Source of the DNA: Marsupella aquatica
Taxonomy: Eukaryota > Marchantiophyta
Assembly (NCBI GenBank): GCA_973895155.1
Contig: OZ316892.1
Span: 29,574,001-29,638,000, forward strand
Direction of reading: 5' to 3'
DNA: 64,000 nt
The first letter of the stretch is position 1; the number at the start of each line of letters is the position of its first letter. Positions 27,040 to 39,257 of this stretch are shown here, one piece after another. The notes beneath the pieces are model-generated. The model made no database searches and was not told the DNA's origin. It saw only the letters and a list, made by a program, of their open reading frames with translations. Position numbers and translations under genes: made by a program.

Positions 27040-27400
27040 CCCTTGAGCGGGCAGCAGCAACAGTGGGGAGAATTGTTGGGGCCATTGAGCGGGCAGTGGG
27101 AGAATTGTTAGGGCCATTGAGCAATAGTGAGAATTGTAAAGAATTGGTCTCAAAGCTTTCAAGATAAAGGACGATGGCTTTTGTCCATACACAAAATGGT
27201 CATAGTTTTCTCATAGGGTGTAGAGAATTGGTCTCAAACCTTCAAAGTTGAGGATGATGGCTTCCTTTTGTCAGTAAACAAATGGTCATAGTTTTCTCAT
27301 AGGGTTATGTAATTGTAGAGAATTGGTCTCAAAGCTTCAAAGTTGTGGATGATGGCTTTTGTCCATAAATAAACAAATGGCCATAGTTTTCTCATAGGCA
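27040..27400 (+). repeat. minisatellites (44-bp and 84-95-bp units)
   Basis: GAGCGGGCAG...GAGAATTGTT-GGGCCATT occurs twice at 27043-27121 and again diverged at 27577-27640. A second unit, starting GAATTGGTCTCAAA-C and ending TTTTCTCATAGG, starts at 27141, 27225 and 27320, so spacings are 84 and 95 bp. It is non-coding. Confidence 0.8.
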
Positions 27401-27477
27401 TGTAGCAATAGAAGAATAATTCACTAGCCTCTCCTGGGATCAATTTGGATCAATTTGGATCACTTTTTTCCCTAACT

Positions 27478-27695
27478 GTAACTACTAAGTTAAGGTCCAT
27501 CAAATTTGAAGTTTTGAGACGCCGCTACAGGATAGGCTCTCAATTCTCAAAAATTGTTGTATAACACATTCTTGAGTAGGCAGCAACAGTGGGAGAATTG
27601 TTGGGGCCATTGAAAGGGTAGCTACACTGGGAGAATTGTAGAGGATAGAGGGTCTCAAATCTCAACATTTGATGGACCTTGATTTAGTAGTTGAC
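27478..27695. mobile_element. foldback element with ~43-bp inverted repeats
   Basis: The left arm (27478-27520, TAACTACTAAGTTAAGGTCCAT...) is inverted at 27652-27695 (GTCTCAAATCTCAACATTTG, then GATGGACCTTGATTTAGTAG). The loop contains one unit of the neighbouring minisatellite. A MITE-like origin is likely. Confidence 0.55.
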
Positions 27696-27728
27696 TTCAA
27701 TTGCCTGTACGTACAAAAGGAGTGAGAG

Positions 27729-28247
27729 TCCAAAAGTTCTCCCTTTTTCCACATTTTACTCACTTCTTTCCTCTAAGATGCCAGTTTGCTCCATGAAGTC
27801 TGGAAAGTTTAACCATTAATAGTGAATTTGGATCCTATGAATAACGCATAGCTCTTGAAGGAGTAGCTGTGGTTTGAGATTATGGACAACAAAAGTTATG
27901 GACTAAGTTCATAATCCATAACTTTTTGCTATACAAATTGATCATGCATCTAGGTTTGCCCAAAACATAAAGCCATTTGGGTTTGGGCAAAAACTAATGA
28001 TTACTGGAGGTTAATCTTGTGATGGCCTGAAAATAAAAGAGGCACGAGGAAAATAAAAGGTTTGTGGTCACAATAATAGGGAGTCTCAAACCTCAAAATT
28101 TTGATCGACATTAAACCACAGCTGCCCCTGCAACAGCTATGGGTTACCCGTGCGATCCAAATTTCACTATTAACAGTTGAATTTGAGAAAACTGGCACCT
28201 TGCAGAAAAGAAATGAGTGAAATTTGTAAAAGGGAGAAATTATTGGA
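27729..28247. mobile_element. long-inverted-repeat MITE-like element (519 bp)
   Basis: The left arm 27729-27880 and right arm 28104-28247 are inverted copies over about 145 bp. The ends are TCCAAAAGTTCTCCC and GGGAGAAATTATTGGA. Inner matches include CTCACTTCTTTCCTCTAAG / GAAAAGAAATGAGTG and AATAGTGAATTTGGATC / GATCCAAATTTCACTATT. No target duplication is certain. Sequence like its loop (ACTAAGTTCATAATCCATAAC) recurs near 63240-63300. Confidence 0.65.
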
Positions 28248-28249
28248 GT

Positions 28250-31200
28250 TCAGTATTGTGATAGGGGCCTGAATGGGGCCATTGTAGTTAGTGCAACACA
28301 TAAATAATCATTGGATGTATATTCCAGTGTGTAGTGAATGGGCCCCAAAAGTACAGAATCCAATTAATGGTTATTTGGAGTTCAGTATAGTGATGGGGCC
28401 CAAAGATGGACCCTGAATGTATGGTCAAATCTAATTATATAATTGTGATCTGAAACTACGCTTGGGGCTTAACCTATGGTCTTCAGCCTCTGAATTATGA
28501 CTCTGGGAGCATAATTGAACTTGGGGGTGTGACTAACAAATCAGGATTGGGGACAAGGATTGGGGACAAGGTGAGTCTCTGAAAATGGCACAATGGGCTT
28601 CAATGTAATCACCTGTATTTATGTTACTGATTTATGTTATGCCTAGTAGTATGAACTCTAGATATCAGTTGAAACTATCATCACCAGAGAGCTTCAGTCA
28701 CAGGTTAGGTTAAAGTTTTGGGTCTTATTAACAACATATACTGGATTCCTTGGAAACCTCGGACTACTTTTGTTTCAGCATTCTGGCATAAAGTAACACT
28801 GACTTTTCAGGCAGTTGAGCTGGCAACAAGAGTGGGATAGTCTTAGTATCATCTGGGTTTGGGCAATAGGACGTCTCAAACTTAGCGTTGCTGCTTCCGG
28901 TTGCGGTCAGAGACAGAATCCCGGGAAAAAAGTGGCGGACACGAAAATCTGTGTCCCGCACACTGCTGAATCGTGACCGAAACTGCTAGTTCCGGGCCTC
29001 TTTTTTTTTCCGTGACTCCAAGGATTGAGATGCCCTAATAAATAAACTTGGCCCGTTACCAGAGCCATGTGGTCACAATGTGCAGAACACTACTGTTTGT
29101 GATGATGCAGGAACCATAGTGTGCACATAAGGGGCCTTTTTGGGGCCCATTGTAACATTGGAGTAAAATTTAGCTAATTATTTTCATTTAAGGAAACAAT
29201 GCAAGCCAATGATATTGTAAATAATGCTGCAATGGAACGAGCCTCTCAACAACCAAGGGACCGTGGCACCTTTTCCACCTTCGCTCATTGGTCCTTCTCA
29301 TTTCCAACAAGTTTTTCAACAGCTAACTTTGACATTCAATGTCTACCTTGATATCCAAATGAGAAGTGGTTTGGAAACATCTTTCCAACCATTAACCCAA
29401 AATAAACTCTAAATTGGGAAGAAAAAATGGACACCAAAAATCGCGAAGAAAAACCTCGAGACCAACCGGGCACACCCAAAAAATCACTCTAAATCGGGAA
29501 GGATGGAAAAAGGCTCAGGACCAACCGGGCACAGGGAAGGGCAGATGACAAAAAAAAAGTCTCGATCGGGCGGAGAGAAAATTGAAACGGGCAGCAGCAG
29601 CGACGGCTCGATGGCAGAGAGGGCACGAGGGGGGCGCTGGATGGGACCCACGCGTCGGCCTCTCATTGGTGCGTCAGTTTGCTCCATGTCGGGAAGAGGG
29701 AAAGCCATCGGAGACCATTTGGATTGGCGGCAGAATCGGTATCGTGGCGTGCATAAATTAATATATAAATTAATGGCAACTTGACAACGCGAATTGCCGT
29801 CCAGCTAATCGACTGGGAGAATTGGAGAATCAACGTATTAGTTGGAAGCAGGTTCCTCCAGAGCATTTATTGCAAATTAAATAAATTACCGTAGTTCATT
29901 GAACGGCCCTCCTTTCTCTCGACTACAGTGAGAGCCGCGACAAGGTTTTCGTTATGCCTCTTCAATGCAAGGATATTTTTTTCTCAACACTTTACTTATA
30001 TAATAGTAAAACACAATAAAAACAGGAGTAAACCGACCAAAGGCAATATTTCCGGTCACTTCAACGCCAAAATAGGGTGTTTCTAAGTGCGAAAATTTGC
30101 CCAATTCCACCCCGCTAAAGAATATTTGTCACTAAACAGTGTTTGTCGTTTTAGGGGAAACCTAACTGGGTTAGTTTTGCCATCAAGCTGGGCAGGGAGC
30201 AATGGCAGGTAGAGAGAATGCCTAGAGCTTGGTATGGAACGCATTCAGCAAGGGCAATCCGGGTGGCAGGTTGATTGAGAACTCAAAAGCTTGAGAGCTC
30301 GAGCTATGGCGTCGGGGTCCAGCAGTGTTTTTGTCGCCTTGAGCTTGTGGCTGGGTTTGTGGAGAAGTCAGGCTCCAAGTTGGGGTCCGGGTGGGAAAAT
30401 GGCAGGTACCAGGGTAGGGAGCAGCCCGCAGTCACCCCATGAGACAGGCACTCCATGCATGTACCTGAATGGAACCTTTCTCTTAGACTACCCAGTTTTG
30501 CAGCTAATCATAGACCCCAGTTGCTAGAATTTGACAGTCATCCATAAAGCTAGGAAAATTTAATGGTCAAGTATGAATCTGGGAAAATTAGAGATATTTT
30601 TAGCATGGTCTACTTCTTTAAAGGTTTTAGCTACTTTGGCAGAAACCTTAAAAAATCAACCTACTTCGTTATCCAACCCATTATAGGTTCCCTTGAGAAA
30701 GCAATGGCTCGTTGAGAGTGGGAAGACAAACATAGGGTGGCACTTACTAGACATTTGGCCCATTGATTCCTTTGATTTTCTTTGAGAGTCAACCTGGGCC
30801 ATGTAATGAGTAAAAAATAGTCGTAATTGGCTTTACAAGAACTCAAGTTTGGTCTACTATGTGGATGGGAAGCAATAGGCCCAAGGAAATGTTGAGCTTG
30901 AGTTCTTATTTTGTCTAGAATTTTACAAGACCTAGGGGCATAGTCCAAAGATTTCATTTGCTGGAGTTCATTCAAAAGATCTTTGGCCTGGCCTCTATCT
31001 TTAGAACAACAAGTGGACCTCCAGGTTGCTTTGGTGAAAAAAATCACAAGTGCCCAAACCTCTGTAAATCCACTATATTTTCTACATATACTTCACAATG
31101 TAGATGTTGAGACTCAGTGCCAATTTGGATGGTAGCACAGTTTCTTTACACAAAGTTGACGCTCTGATGGACAATTCATAGTTACGTCGCAATAAGGACA

Positions 31201-31690
31201 CATCAGTTTCCATTACAACAAGGTTGCATAGCACCCTCCCTCTTGGCTCCTATTACTCTACTGGGGTGGGGGTTTGGTTCAAAATATGGGACCTCCCTAT
31301 TGCACCTACAATTGCATGCAACTAATGACAGTATTGTTCTTAATGAAGACAAGTAGTGTGTGTATTAGACAATACGTATTTCATCAACAGTAAAACGGGC
31401 AAGACAACCATCTTTGGTAGTTCATAGCTCTCTCATTACTCTGAGTAAAAGTTGACTACATTAAGGTCATTGGAAAACACTCTCTAAGTCACCTCTAATG
31501 TGGCCAACAAATAGACTAGTTGTTATGGGGGAATTTTGATGGTAAAATGTTTTTCAAAATATTTAAGAATGTTAGCAGGTGAGGTCACTTGCTTGGTCCA
31601 TCCAAGAATCTTTTTCTACAAGCTCAAATACCCATGCGCATGCACAAGGCTCCTTACCCAGACTTATGAAACAATGGTGTCTTTATTCAC
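28250..31690. other. gene-poor sequence
   Basis: No gene was recognised. Duplicated short texts include GGATTGGGGACAA (28550-28570) and GACCAACCGGGCACA (29460, 29519). A 128-aa minus-strand frame at 30661-31047 has no known domain and could be a decayed transposon piece. Confidence 0.4.
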
Positions 31691-31692
31691 AA

Positions 31693-33330
31693 GGGGTCAT
31701 TGTAGCTTGCGAGGAAACAGTAAACCTTTTACTTGTATGACAATTTATTTCCTCACATGACCCCTAATTTTTCTATATCCAACTGCCTTGCTAACAGGAA
31801 CCTGGTTGATAATATACATTTTTGGGACTACTCTTTTCGCTAGCAAACTCGCTAGCCATCTCGAGTCATAAAAAACACAAAAATATTGAAGGCCAGAAAA
31901 AGCAAAAGAAAATCTAGAACCACTAGTATCTTGCTAACAATACTCTCCTGGCTAACAACATTCTTGTTTGCTCGCATTATACAATAACTCATTCACAAGC
32001 ATAGTCTAAATATCCAAATTTTCTCTCACAGGAAAAATCATGGCCTAGCATCCCTCTCTATGGGCTAGGTCATGAAGGTAGACTTCAATCACAAATAATA
32101 GTATAATAGAAAAGTCTGAGTCTAGGGTCTACATGTAGGGTCCACATTTAGGCCTAGTATCTAGGTTTAGGTCTAGCATTGAAGTCTATGGTCCTAGGGC
32201 TGTGTAGGGTCTAGGGTCTATAGTAGGTCTCAGTCTGGGGTCTGGGGTCTACGTTTAGGGTGTAAAGGTCTATAATCTAGGTCCACATAGAGGGTCTAGG
32301 TCTAGTTTCCTGAGCTGGCCAGCATAGGAAGTGCTCTCATTGTCAAACGTCCTCTTACTCATAAGCATAGTCAAAATATCAAATTGATTTGATACCAGAG
32401 AAAATATGGGATATCCTTCCAGTCTGAAGTGTCATGGCGATAGACTTGGATAGCTAATTGAGTCTAGAGAGTACATTATGAAAGTAGACTTAGACTGCCA
32501 GTTATATTAGACTAGCCTGACTGCCCAGTCTTTGAATTTAAGTAGAGGTGAGTATACAAAACCTTGCAAAAAAAATAGATTCCCTTGTGTCAACCTTCCA
32601 GATTGAAATGTTTTCCCATGACTTGCCCCCAGTCCCTGTTTCACCTGCACCCTCACCTCATGCCTCCAGAGTCAAAGTCTACGGCTTCACTCTAGACAGT
32701 AGGCCTTGAGAGTAGCTTTAGATGCCATTATATAGTTAGATATATATACATGACTGGGATCCCCACTTCACTCTAGAGAGTAGGTCATAGAGTAGGTCAT
32801 GAAGGGAGACTTCCATCTCCAGTTATACTAGAAATAGAAATATGGATAGATAGGGACAAAGTGTTATGAGTGCATGATTATCCCCGCTCGAGTCAAACAG
32901 TGCTCTAGACCAATGGAGCATTTTGTGGAGTTTGTTGGACTCTATCATGAATTAAAAGGAGAATTGTGCGCACCTTTAGGTACTCAGGAAGGGAATATCT
33001 AATTGAAGTGAACTGCTCCCCATCTCCGGTGCTAGCAATTCCAGTGTGACTTCTGGGGTCATTGTGACTTGTGAGGAAACAGCAAAATTTTGCTAAGTTT
33101 TTACTCACCTGACCCCCTTATTTTTCCAGCTCCAATTGCCTTGCTAACAAGAACCTGGTTGATAACATATATTTTTGGGATTCCTCTTTTTGCTAGAGCC
33201 ATCTGGATTCATTAAAAAACACAAAAATATAAAAGGTAACAAAAAGCGAAAGAAATTGTAAATCACTAGTGTCTCGCTAATAACACTCTCATCGCTAACA
33301 AAATTCTTGTTTGCTCGCATTATACAATAC
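31693..33330 (+). repeat. direct repeats ~280-295 bp, 1.36 kb apart
   Basis: Copies lie at 31693-31987 and 33055-33330. They share GGGGTCATTGT, TTGCTAACA-GAACCTGGTTG, AAAAACACAAAAATAT and CTTGTTTGCTCGCATTATAC in the same order. The arrangement resembles terminal direct repeats of a small non-autonomous element, but neither clean TG...CA ends nor a target duplication is evident. Confidence 0.55.
32105..32312 (+). repeat. degenerate TCTAGGGTC/TTTAGG array
   Basis: Some 20 irregular units built around GTCTAGG, TCTAGGGTC and TTTAGG fill this stretch on the plus strand. It resembles a decayed satellite with telomere-like words rather than a true TTTAGGG array. Confidence 0.6.
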
Positions 33331-33339
33331 CTCTGAATT

Positions 33340-34690
33340 CTGCCAGGGATCGAGTGTCCAATTGCACCGTTGGCCATAACCCATCGACCGTTGACCATTT
33401 GAGTGGGAGTGTGTTTGGCTGGCAGAGGCACCATGGAAATCACTTGTGTTGTCAACTAGTTGCGTGTGTCTAAGTGCAGGTTCTGCTCCTGGGAAGACAT
33501 CCAAAGCCTACATTTATCCACACTAGCTATGCATTATGTCATAAGTGTATGGGATATCATTAATTTATGCACTTTTTCATATGTGCATGCTACATTATCC
33601 AATAAGTGTGTGAAATCACTTATGCACTTCCTCATATGTGTTGTCAGATCATACACATGGGTCAGATGATACACGGGACTCCAATACCCCAAATTCTCAT
33701 ATTGCATGATGCAACTGGATAAGTGCATGAAACTACTCTATGTAGTTGTTCGCCCCATTTATCAATAAAATGCTTCTTAGTAACTTATACATTGCAGTAA
33801 CTGATAACTGCATGTGCACTCTTAAAGTAAGAAATCCACTTATGTGTTTGTCAATTAGTGAGTGACTTGCACTTACAGACTCCATTCTTTTGGTGTATTT
33901 ACAAAGTAAAGCATAGTAATATTGGGACTACACAATCAGCCCTGCAGTTACCCATGGAATGCACTTAGACACCATAGTAATATTAAGGGACTACACAATC
34001 AGCCTGCAAGTACCCATGAAATGCACTTAGACACCGTACAGTGTATTATTATTATGGGGTGAGGGGACACGTTCGAGTGCTACTGAAACACTAGTCAGAC
34101 TTTGGACCCATTACGAGTTTCCACGTCATGGCTTTGGGACACGTTTCCAACTCCCTAAAGTTTTTGAATTTGCAGTTTAAGCAAGGAGATTTTGCTCTGT
34201 CATCAAATGAAAGCCCACGGAAAGGACTCTGTTCTCCTATGGTTTGCTAGTCGAAGCAGAATCAAAATCCAGTCCTTCATATTGCAAGCGAATGGTTGAT
34301 TCCACGGATTTGGCTGCATCTGCTCATGCACATACTTGCACTTTGTAACCGTTCATTCGTCAGTCTTTCTTCAGTCTGCCTGAGGTGTTGTGAGCTGAGG
34401 TTCCACTTGAATTTGATTTTCGGGTGATTCATTCTTCAGTCTGCCTGAGCTGACCTTCCACTTCAATTCAATTTTCAGGTGATTCTTCAGTCTGCTATTT
34501 CATACGTCAAACTTGCATTGTCAATTGACCTCGGATGCATTGCCGTGATTTCTCATGTCCGCGATTCTCTCCTTGTGGAGGAGTAAGTTTGGTTCAGTCG
34601 AATGGAGTACACTAAGTTGCTGATGATGTCGGTCGTGCAAATATGCAGGGCTTTCATAACAGTCTTTTGACTAACTGAGCTGAGTTGAGG
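33340..34690. other. upstream region of alpha/beta-hydrolase copy B
   Basis: It contains a two-copy 60-bp tandem (33916-34036; ACTACACAATCAGCC, CATG-AATGCACTTAGACACC) and a repeated TTCTTCAGTCTGCCTGAG...TTCCACTT-AATT unit at 34375-34495 in the presumed promoter. The stretch at 33530-33735 has many TCATATGTG / ATAAGTG words able to fold. Confidence 0.5.
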
Positions 34691-34691
34691 G

Positions 34692-37600
34692 ATGGTAGAA
34701 TTCAACCCTTCGCACGAGATACGGGAGGGCGTTGATGTGGTGTGGCAAATTCCTCCCAACCCGAAGGCAGTTCTGTACCTCGCCCACAGCCTCAATGGCA
34801 GTCCCTTCAGCTACTGGCCGTCGCACGCCAATGTTCCACAATGCACGGGGACTCCGGAGCACAAAGTGGTGACTAAAGATGCGCTGGAGCGGGGTTTTGC
34901 AGTGATTGCTGGGACAAGTGTTACCAACGAATGGGAGACATGGCCCCCATCCAACGTGGATATCCAAAATGCTGTCAAGATACTAACGGCGTGGACTCGT
35001 GAGCATGGACTGGAAGACTTGCCCCTGTCAGCTTGGGGTACATCTTGTGGGGGCGATTATGTGTCCGCCCTAGCAACTGCGGTAAGTCCAACACTTATTT
35101 TTGGTCAGGATATAATAATAGAAGGATTTATTGGTTATGAACAGACGAGTAGTTCAATGCTACGAGGCACCTTGTCGTGAACATATAGCTGGATACATCT
35201 TCTGAACACTTGCATCGACCCTGCTGACAGTTGCTGTGCAACCGATCAATGTATGATTCGATTGTCAATTTCGTAGTTCCATATGTTGTCTTTTGTCAGA
35301 TTCTCTGTTTCATTGATGGGTGGGCACCATTCTGATGTCTCCCGACGTGGTCGATGATGTGACTCCACACTTATGCATGGGATTTCTATTGGGTCCGTTA
35401 GCTTTGTCAGACTGATTGTTCGGGCTGCTTTTATGGAGCTGAGAATTTTGCCAGATTCCCATGGGTAGTGGATTCGTCTGAATAGATCCCACATTTCATT
35501 CAATTCTGTTCATGGGTTGTGATCCGTCCTCACATCCCTCTCGTTAATTGCATGATTGCTGATGTGTACAGGTCAAGATGCACTCTCTGATTGTCATGAT
35601 ATCGCATGGCCATCCTGAAGCCTTCAAAGCTGCTGTCCCTGGAGAATACCCTGCTACTCTGTTTGTCCCAATGATTAACGACGAGAAGACGTTTTCGTTG
35701 GTGAAGGAGAATAGTGGGATTTTAAGAGGGAAGGGAATTCCATGTGCTATTCAGGAAGCTCCGCCTCTTAAAGTCCACCCTCATTTCTTAGCCGAAAATA
35801 TTGATGAATTGGACAAGGACCAGTCAGCCAAGTTACACTCCCTTTTCGTGGAGCATGGTATCGTTGCTGAGGACAATTCGTTGAGAAGAGTTCTCTTGAA
35901 GCATGAGGTAGAACCGTATCTCAGAAAGACAGGAATTTTGCCTACAGAAGACGACTTGCAACGCCAGAAAGATGAGGTATTGATCTTATGGCTTATCATG
36001 CTGCATTTTGTTTTTGCCCGCGAAGAAGGAGGTGGCTCCTCATTCTGCATGCAACGACCATTCTTTTTCAAGTGTTCTGTACTGATGTTATTTACATATT
36101 TCATGCGAAAGGTGAGAAATCCATGAATAGAACAAAGACAAGACCCAACAGCTATCAAATTGAAATTGTGAGGAACCAAACAGAAAGAAGAAAAATAGAG
36201 CAATTGGAAATGCAAATAGAAATCTGCAACCCAAATAAGATGCCAAAGCTTGTTACAATCTGCTCTGCAAGTAGAACCGAACGAGAGACAATTTACCACA
36301 GATTTTAATCAATCCATTGATTATAAAGGGATCTGTGAGTCACGCTTATTTGAATGTATCATAGACCGTTCATGACTTTTACAAAAGAAAATCACGAATG
36401 AAACACCTACGAGGCGGTGGGATTTGCGCTGAATGCACATGAGTCGCATGGAAGTGATCTCTCGAGTTGATCCCATCTATTGTTTCCGCTGTTGAATGAG
36501 TTACTGCCGTGTGTATGCATTGCTTTCAGTGGACTATCAATCTAGATGATCTTTATGCTGAATCACCTGTCTCCATGAATAAGTCTGGAGCCATCGGTAG
36601 ATTCCTTAGTTGATCCAGCCTTTCAATCTAGACTGTTGTAGAGGTTGCTTTACAAAGCTGCATGACTCGGGACCCTTCAGTCAAGAGCCAGACTTGAGTG
36701 GTCAACTATTGTCTGGTGCTGTATGGACAAATGGAAGATACAGGTATTCTGCACAAGGTGATTATATAACAACCACCTTGTCGTTGTGAGTATAGCTGTG
36801 CCTGGTGTCACAAGCTTCACTCGATTGCCAACTGGGCACAATTTCAAACAAACGAACTCCATAAATTGCACGCCATACATTTGAGCCGCTTTTGTATTAC
36901 AGCAACTGAAGTGGATCAATAACGCACTAGTACTGAAGAAGTAATTTCGCATTGCCACAGAAATAGAATGGCCCGAATCAGCAATCCTAGTCTATTTCCG
37001 CAAAGGAAGGCGAAGTAAGATGAAGATTCTAATCCTATGTAGTTTCGGAATAGAAGGACATACTTATATACAAGCAGTTCCGGAGCGCTTTGTTGGTCAA
37101 TCCATCGACTGAGGTAGAGATTCGTAAGGCAAACTAGCTAAGAGCGCCCACATTTAAGTGAGGATGGATCTTAAATGCAGGGTCACTGGAATATGACTTA
37201 TAGCCTCCAATTGTTCACGAGCTTGCAAGTATTCGGAGACCCTTCAATTTAGTACGTTACCCGGCTTTAGCTTTGCATGAAGTAGTGTAGATTGTGAAAG
37301 CATTACCATTGCTATGATGTCAATCATTTCCTTCATTTGACTCTGAACTTGAATTGATCGTGCAGGAGAAATTGGAGGTACAAGCGGCGGGGGGATTGAA
37401 GCAAGGTGGTGGTCGAGGGCCCGGGGGCCCTCCACAAGCAGGAGGACGTGGAGGACCTCCAGGTGGAAGACGAGGTGGTGTCGGAGGACCACCATCTGTC
37501 CGTGGTGAAGCTCCACCAGCAGGAGGACGAGGACAGCCACCATCTCTCCGTGGTGAGGCTCCAGCAGCAGGAGGACGAGGACAGCCACCATCTCTACGTG

Positions 37601-38082
37601 GTGAATCGCCTCCACATGCAGGAGGACATCCAGGTGGAGGACCAGGTGGTGTAGGAGGACCACCATCTGTCCGTGGTGAAGCTCCACCAGCAGGAGGACG
37701 AGGACAACCACCATCTCTCCGTGGTGAAGCTCCAGCAGCAGCTGGACGAGGACAGCCACCATCTCTACGTGGTGAATCGCCACCTGCAGGAGGACGAGGA
37801 CAACCACCATCTCTCCGTGGTGAAGCTCCAGCAGCAGCAGGACGAGGACAGCCACCATCTCTACGTGGTGAATCGCCACCTGCAGGAGGACGAGGTGGTG
37901 GTCGGGGTGGTGGTGGCCCAAAGCAAGGAGGTGGAGGACCACCTCCTTCTCATCCATTAGCCAATGGAATTTCTAACCAGCTTATGGTGGCTCAAGGAAA
38001 TCACACGCTCACAGCTCGTCACAACACTGAGGTTTTTGCATGGTTGGAGGGCAGAGGCTGGCCCAATTCCCAGCCCCAATAG
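34692..38082 (+). CDS. alpha/beta-hydrolase-like protein, copy B, repeat-expanded
   Basis: Exons are 34692-35081, 35572-35976 and 37366-38082 (390, 405 and 717 bp), giving 503 aa. The first two match copy A at 6048-8029 in length and phase. Introns are 490 and 1389 bp with canonical ends. YLAHSLNG (~29-36) and the nucleophile elbow GTSCG with Ser118 are in exon 1; FVPMINDEK is in exon 2. Exon 3 encodes about 190 residues of Gly/Pro/Arg-rich repeats (GGRGQPPSLRGEAPAA, with GEAPPA and GESPPA variants), then GNHTLTARHN, a candidate His motif, and WLEGRGWPNSQPQ. Copy A has only about 50 residues at that place. The repeat sits between the putative acid and His, so it is probably an extended loop if the fold is kept. 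Substrate and localisation are unknown; no signal peptide is seen. Confidence 0.82.
37440..37905 (+). repeat. 48-bp coding minisatellite inside copy B exon 3
   Basis: About eight 48-bp units encode the 16-residue Gly/Pro/Arg motif, with a 171-bp (57-codon) higher-order duplication: TCGGAGGACCACCATC at 37481 recurs as TAGGAGGACCACCATC at 37652. All unit lengths are multiples of three, so the frame is preserved. Confidence 0.9.
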
Positions 38083-38143
38083 ATTTTGCGTGGGAGAAAT
38101 CATGTAGACTGACGTGCTTCACTTCCACATATCTACTTCGTAG

Positions 38144-38149
38144 AATAAA
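38144..38149 (+). terminator. poly(A) signal AATAAA of copy B
   Basis: AATAAA occurs about 60 bases after the stop codon of the copy B gene, a normal position for a plant near-upstream element. Confidence 0.5.
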
Positions 38150-38439
38150 TCGTGCTTAGTTCTGTAGAACTGTGAGTGGAAACAGAGAAATCTTCGACTG
38201 TTGGGGTAGAACTGCTAGCTGGTCGGATCAAGTGAATAGTTTCACTCAACGACTGAGGAAACCCCCAAACGTTTAAGGTGGTTTAATTGAGACTCCATTT
38301 GTATGTAAAACAGACAGCGATGCTCCTGCTGGTCAGTACGTAAATTCTCACGTTGGTGAAGTTGTAGACTGTGAGGCGACACAGTAGAAGTGTGCAGAAC
38401 ATACTTTATAAACTGGATTTGTGGAAAGGCTGTGGGTCC

Positions 38440-38930
38440 AGTACCTATCTTGATCAGTAAGAGTCATAGTGCTGTCTCTCTGGACTGTCAAAACCTGTGA
38501 GTAACTTGGTGATACTGCGCAGTTTACAGACCTGAGATTGGAGTTTGAAGGGTCGTATAGCCAGTCCCCTTTCGTCATGAGGCCTGGTAATGATGTCCCA
38601 GGCTACAAGTGCCTTTTATTGGCTCCATGCACATTCTTCCCCCACAAGAAGCTCCTGCAAATCTTCTCTAATTGTTTGTATCCAGTCTTCTGGATGTTGA
38701 GCAGCATCAGGTGGTACACAGGTATAGCCCTAAGAACATGCTTGAGAAGGAATAACCTGCCAGCTTATGTTAGTATCCTGTTGGTGCAGTGCCGTAGTCT
38801 TTAGCGAATCTTACCCAGAAGAAATTCAGTCTCCTGAGTTGGCTTAATACCGTTGCCAATAGGACAGCCCAGGTAGGTGACAACTTCTTCTCTGGCAGCT
38901 ATACGACAACCTGTTCCTACTCAGAGTGAT
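38440..38930 (-). pseudogene. LINE (L1-type) reverse-transcriptase fragment
   Basis: The minus strand translates to VTYLGCPIGNGIKPTQ, then AGRLFLLKHVLRAIPVYHL, LEKICRSFLWG and HDERGLAIRPF. This is the order found after the polymerase domain of plant L1-type LINEs (YLGxP, W-x-GR-x-xLLKSVL-x-A-x-PVY, FLWG, GGLGIR). Stops interrupt the frame. No 5' end or poly(A) tail was identified. Confidence 0.7.
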
Positions 38931-38934
38931 AGCT

Positions 38935-39257
38935 TTCCTTGAACTAGACTTAGGAAGTCAAGCAATCATCTGCTGTACAAAGAAGAGTGTCTTTGTTTTC
39001 ATCAACCAATTTTGATTTCTCAATGATGTTTTAATCCTTACCTTTTCAAAAAATAAAATGAAAACCTTTTATTCACTGGGCTTGCTGTAAAATTGAAAAA
39101 ACATTACAGGCACCCAAATTTGGTTGGAGTGCGAATTTTTTTCTCAGATCTGAAAAGTTATCTCATTGCTAGAAAGGGAAGAAAATAAAGTTCAGATGTT
39201 TTCCATAGAGGGGTGTGGTGCTTGTTTAGATTGGAGGCTTTTTCGCAAGTGCCACCA
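38935..39257. other. intergenic, nothing recognised
   Basis: AT-rich sequence between the LINE fragment and the ankyrin/PGG gene fragment. No feature is seen. Confidence 0.4.

Noticed and set aside
26525-27111. Plus-strand frames opposite and beyond NDUFS6
   Set aside because: They are driven by CTC/GAG microsatellites and the antisense of the presequence; no conserved motif.
30291-30527. 78-aa plus-strand frame starting MRARAMASG as a secreted peptide
   Set aside because: The hydrophobic start is short, there is no clear cleavage context and nothing supports expression or conservation.
30661-31047. 128-aa minus-strand frame as a gene
   Set aside because: No recognisable domain, no splice or paralogue support; faintly transposon-like but not assignable.
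37244-37957. A 237-aa minus-strand frame rich in Leu/Val/His over the hydrolase repeat
   Set aside because: It arises because 48-bp units lack stops on both strands. The plus-strand exon has matching splice sites, a paralogue and a conserved C-terminus.
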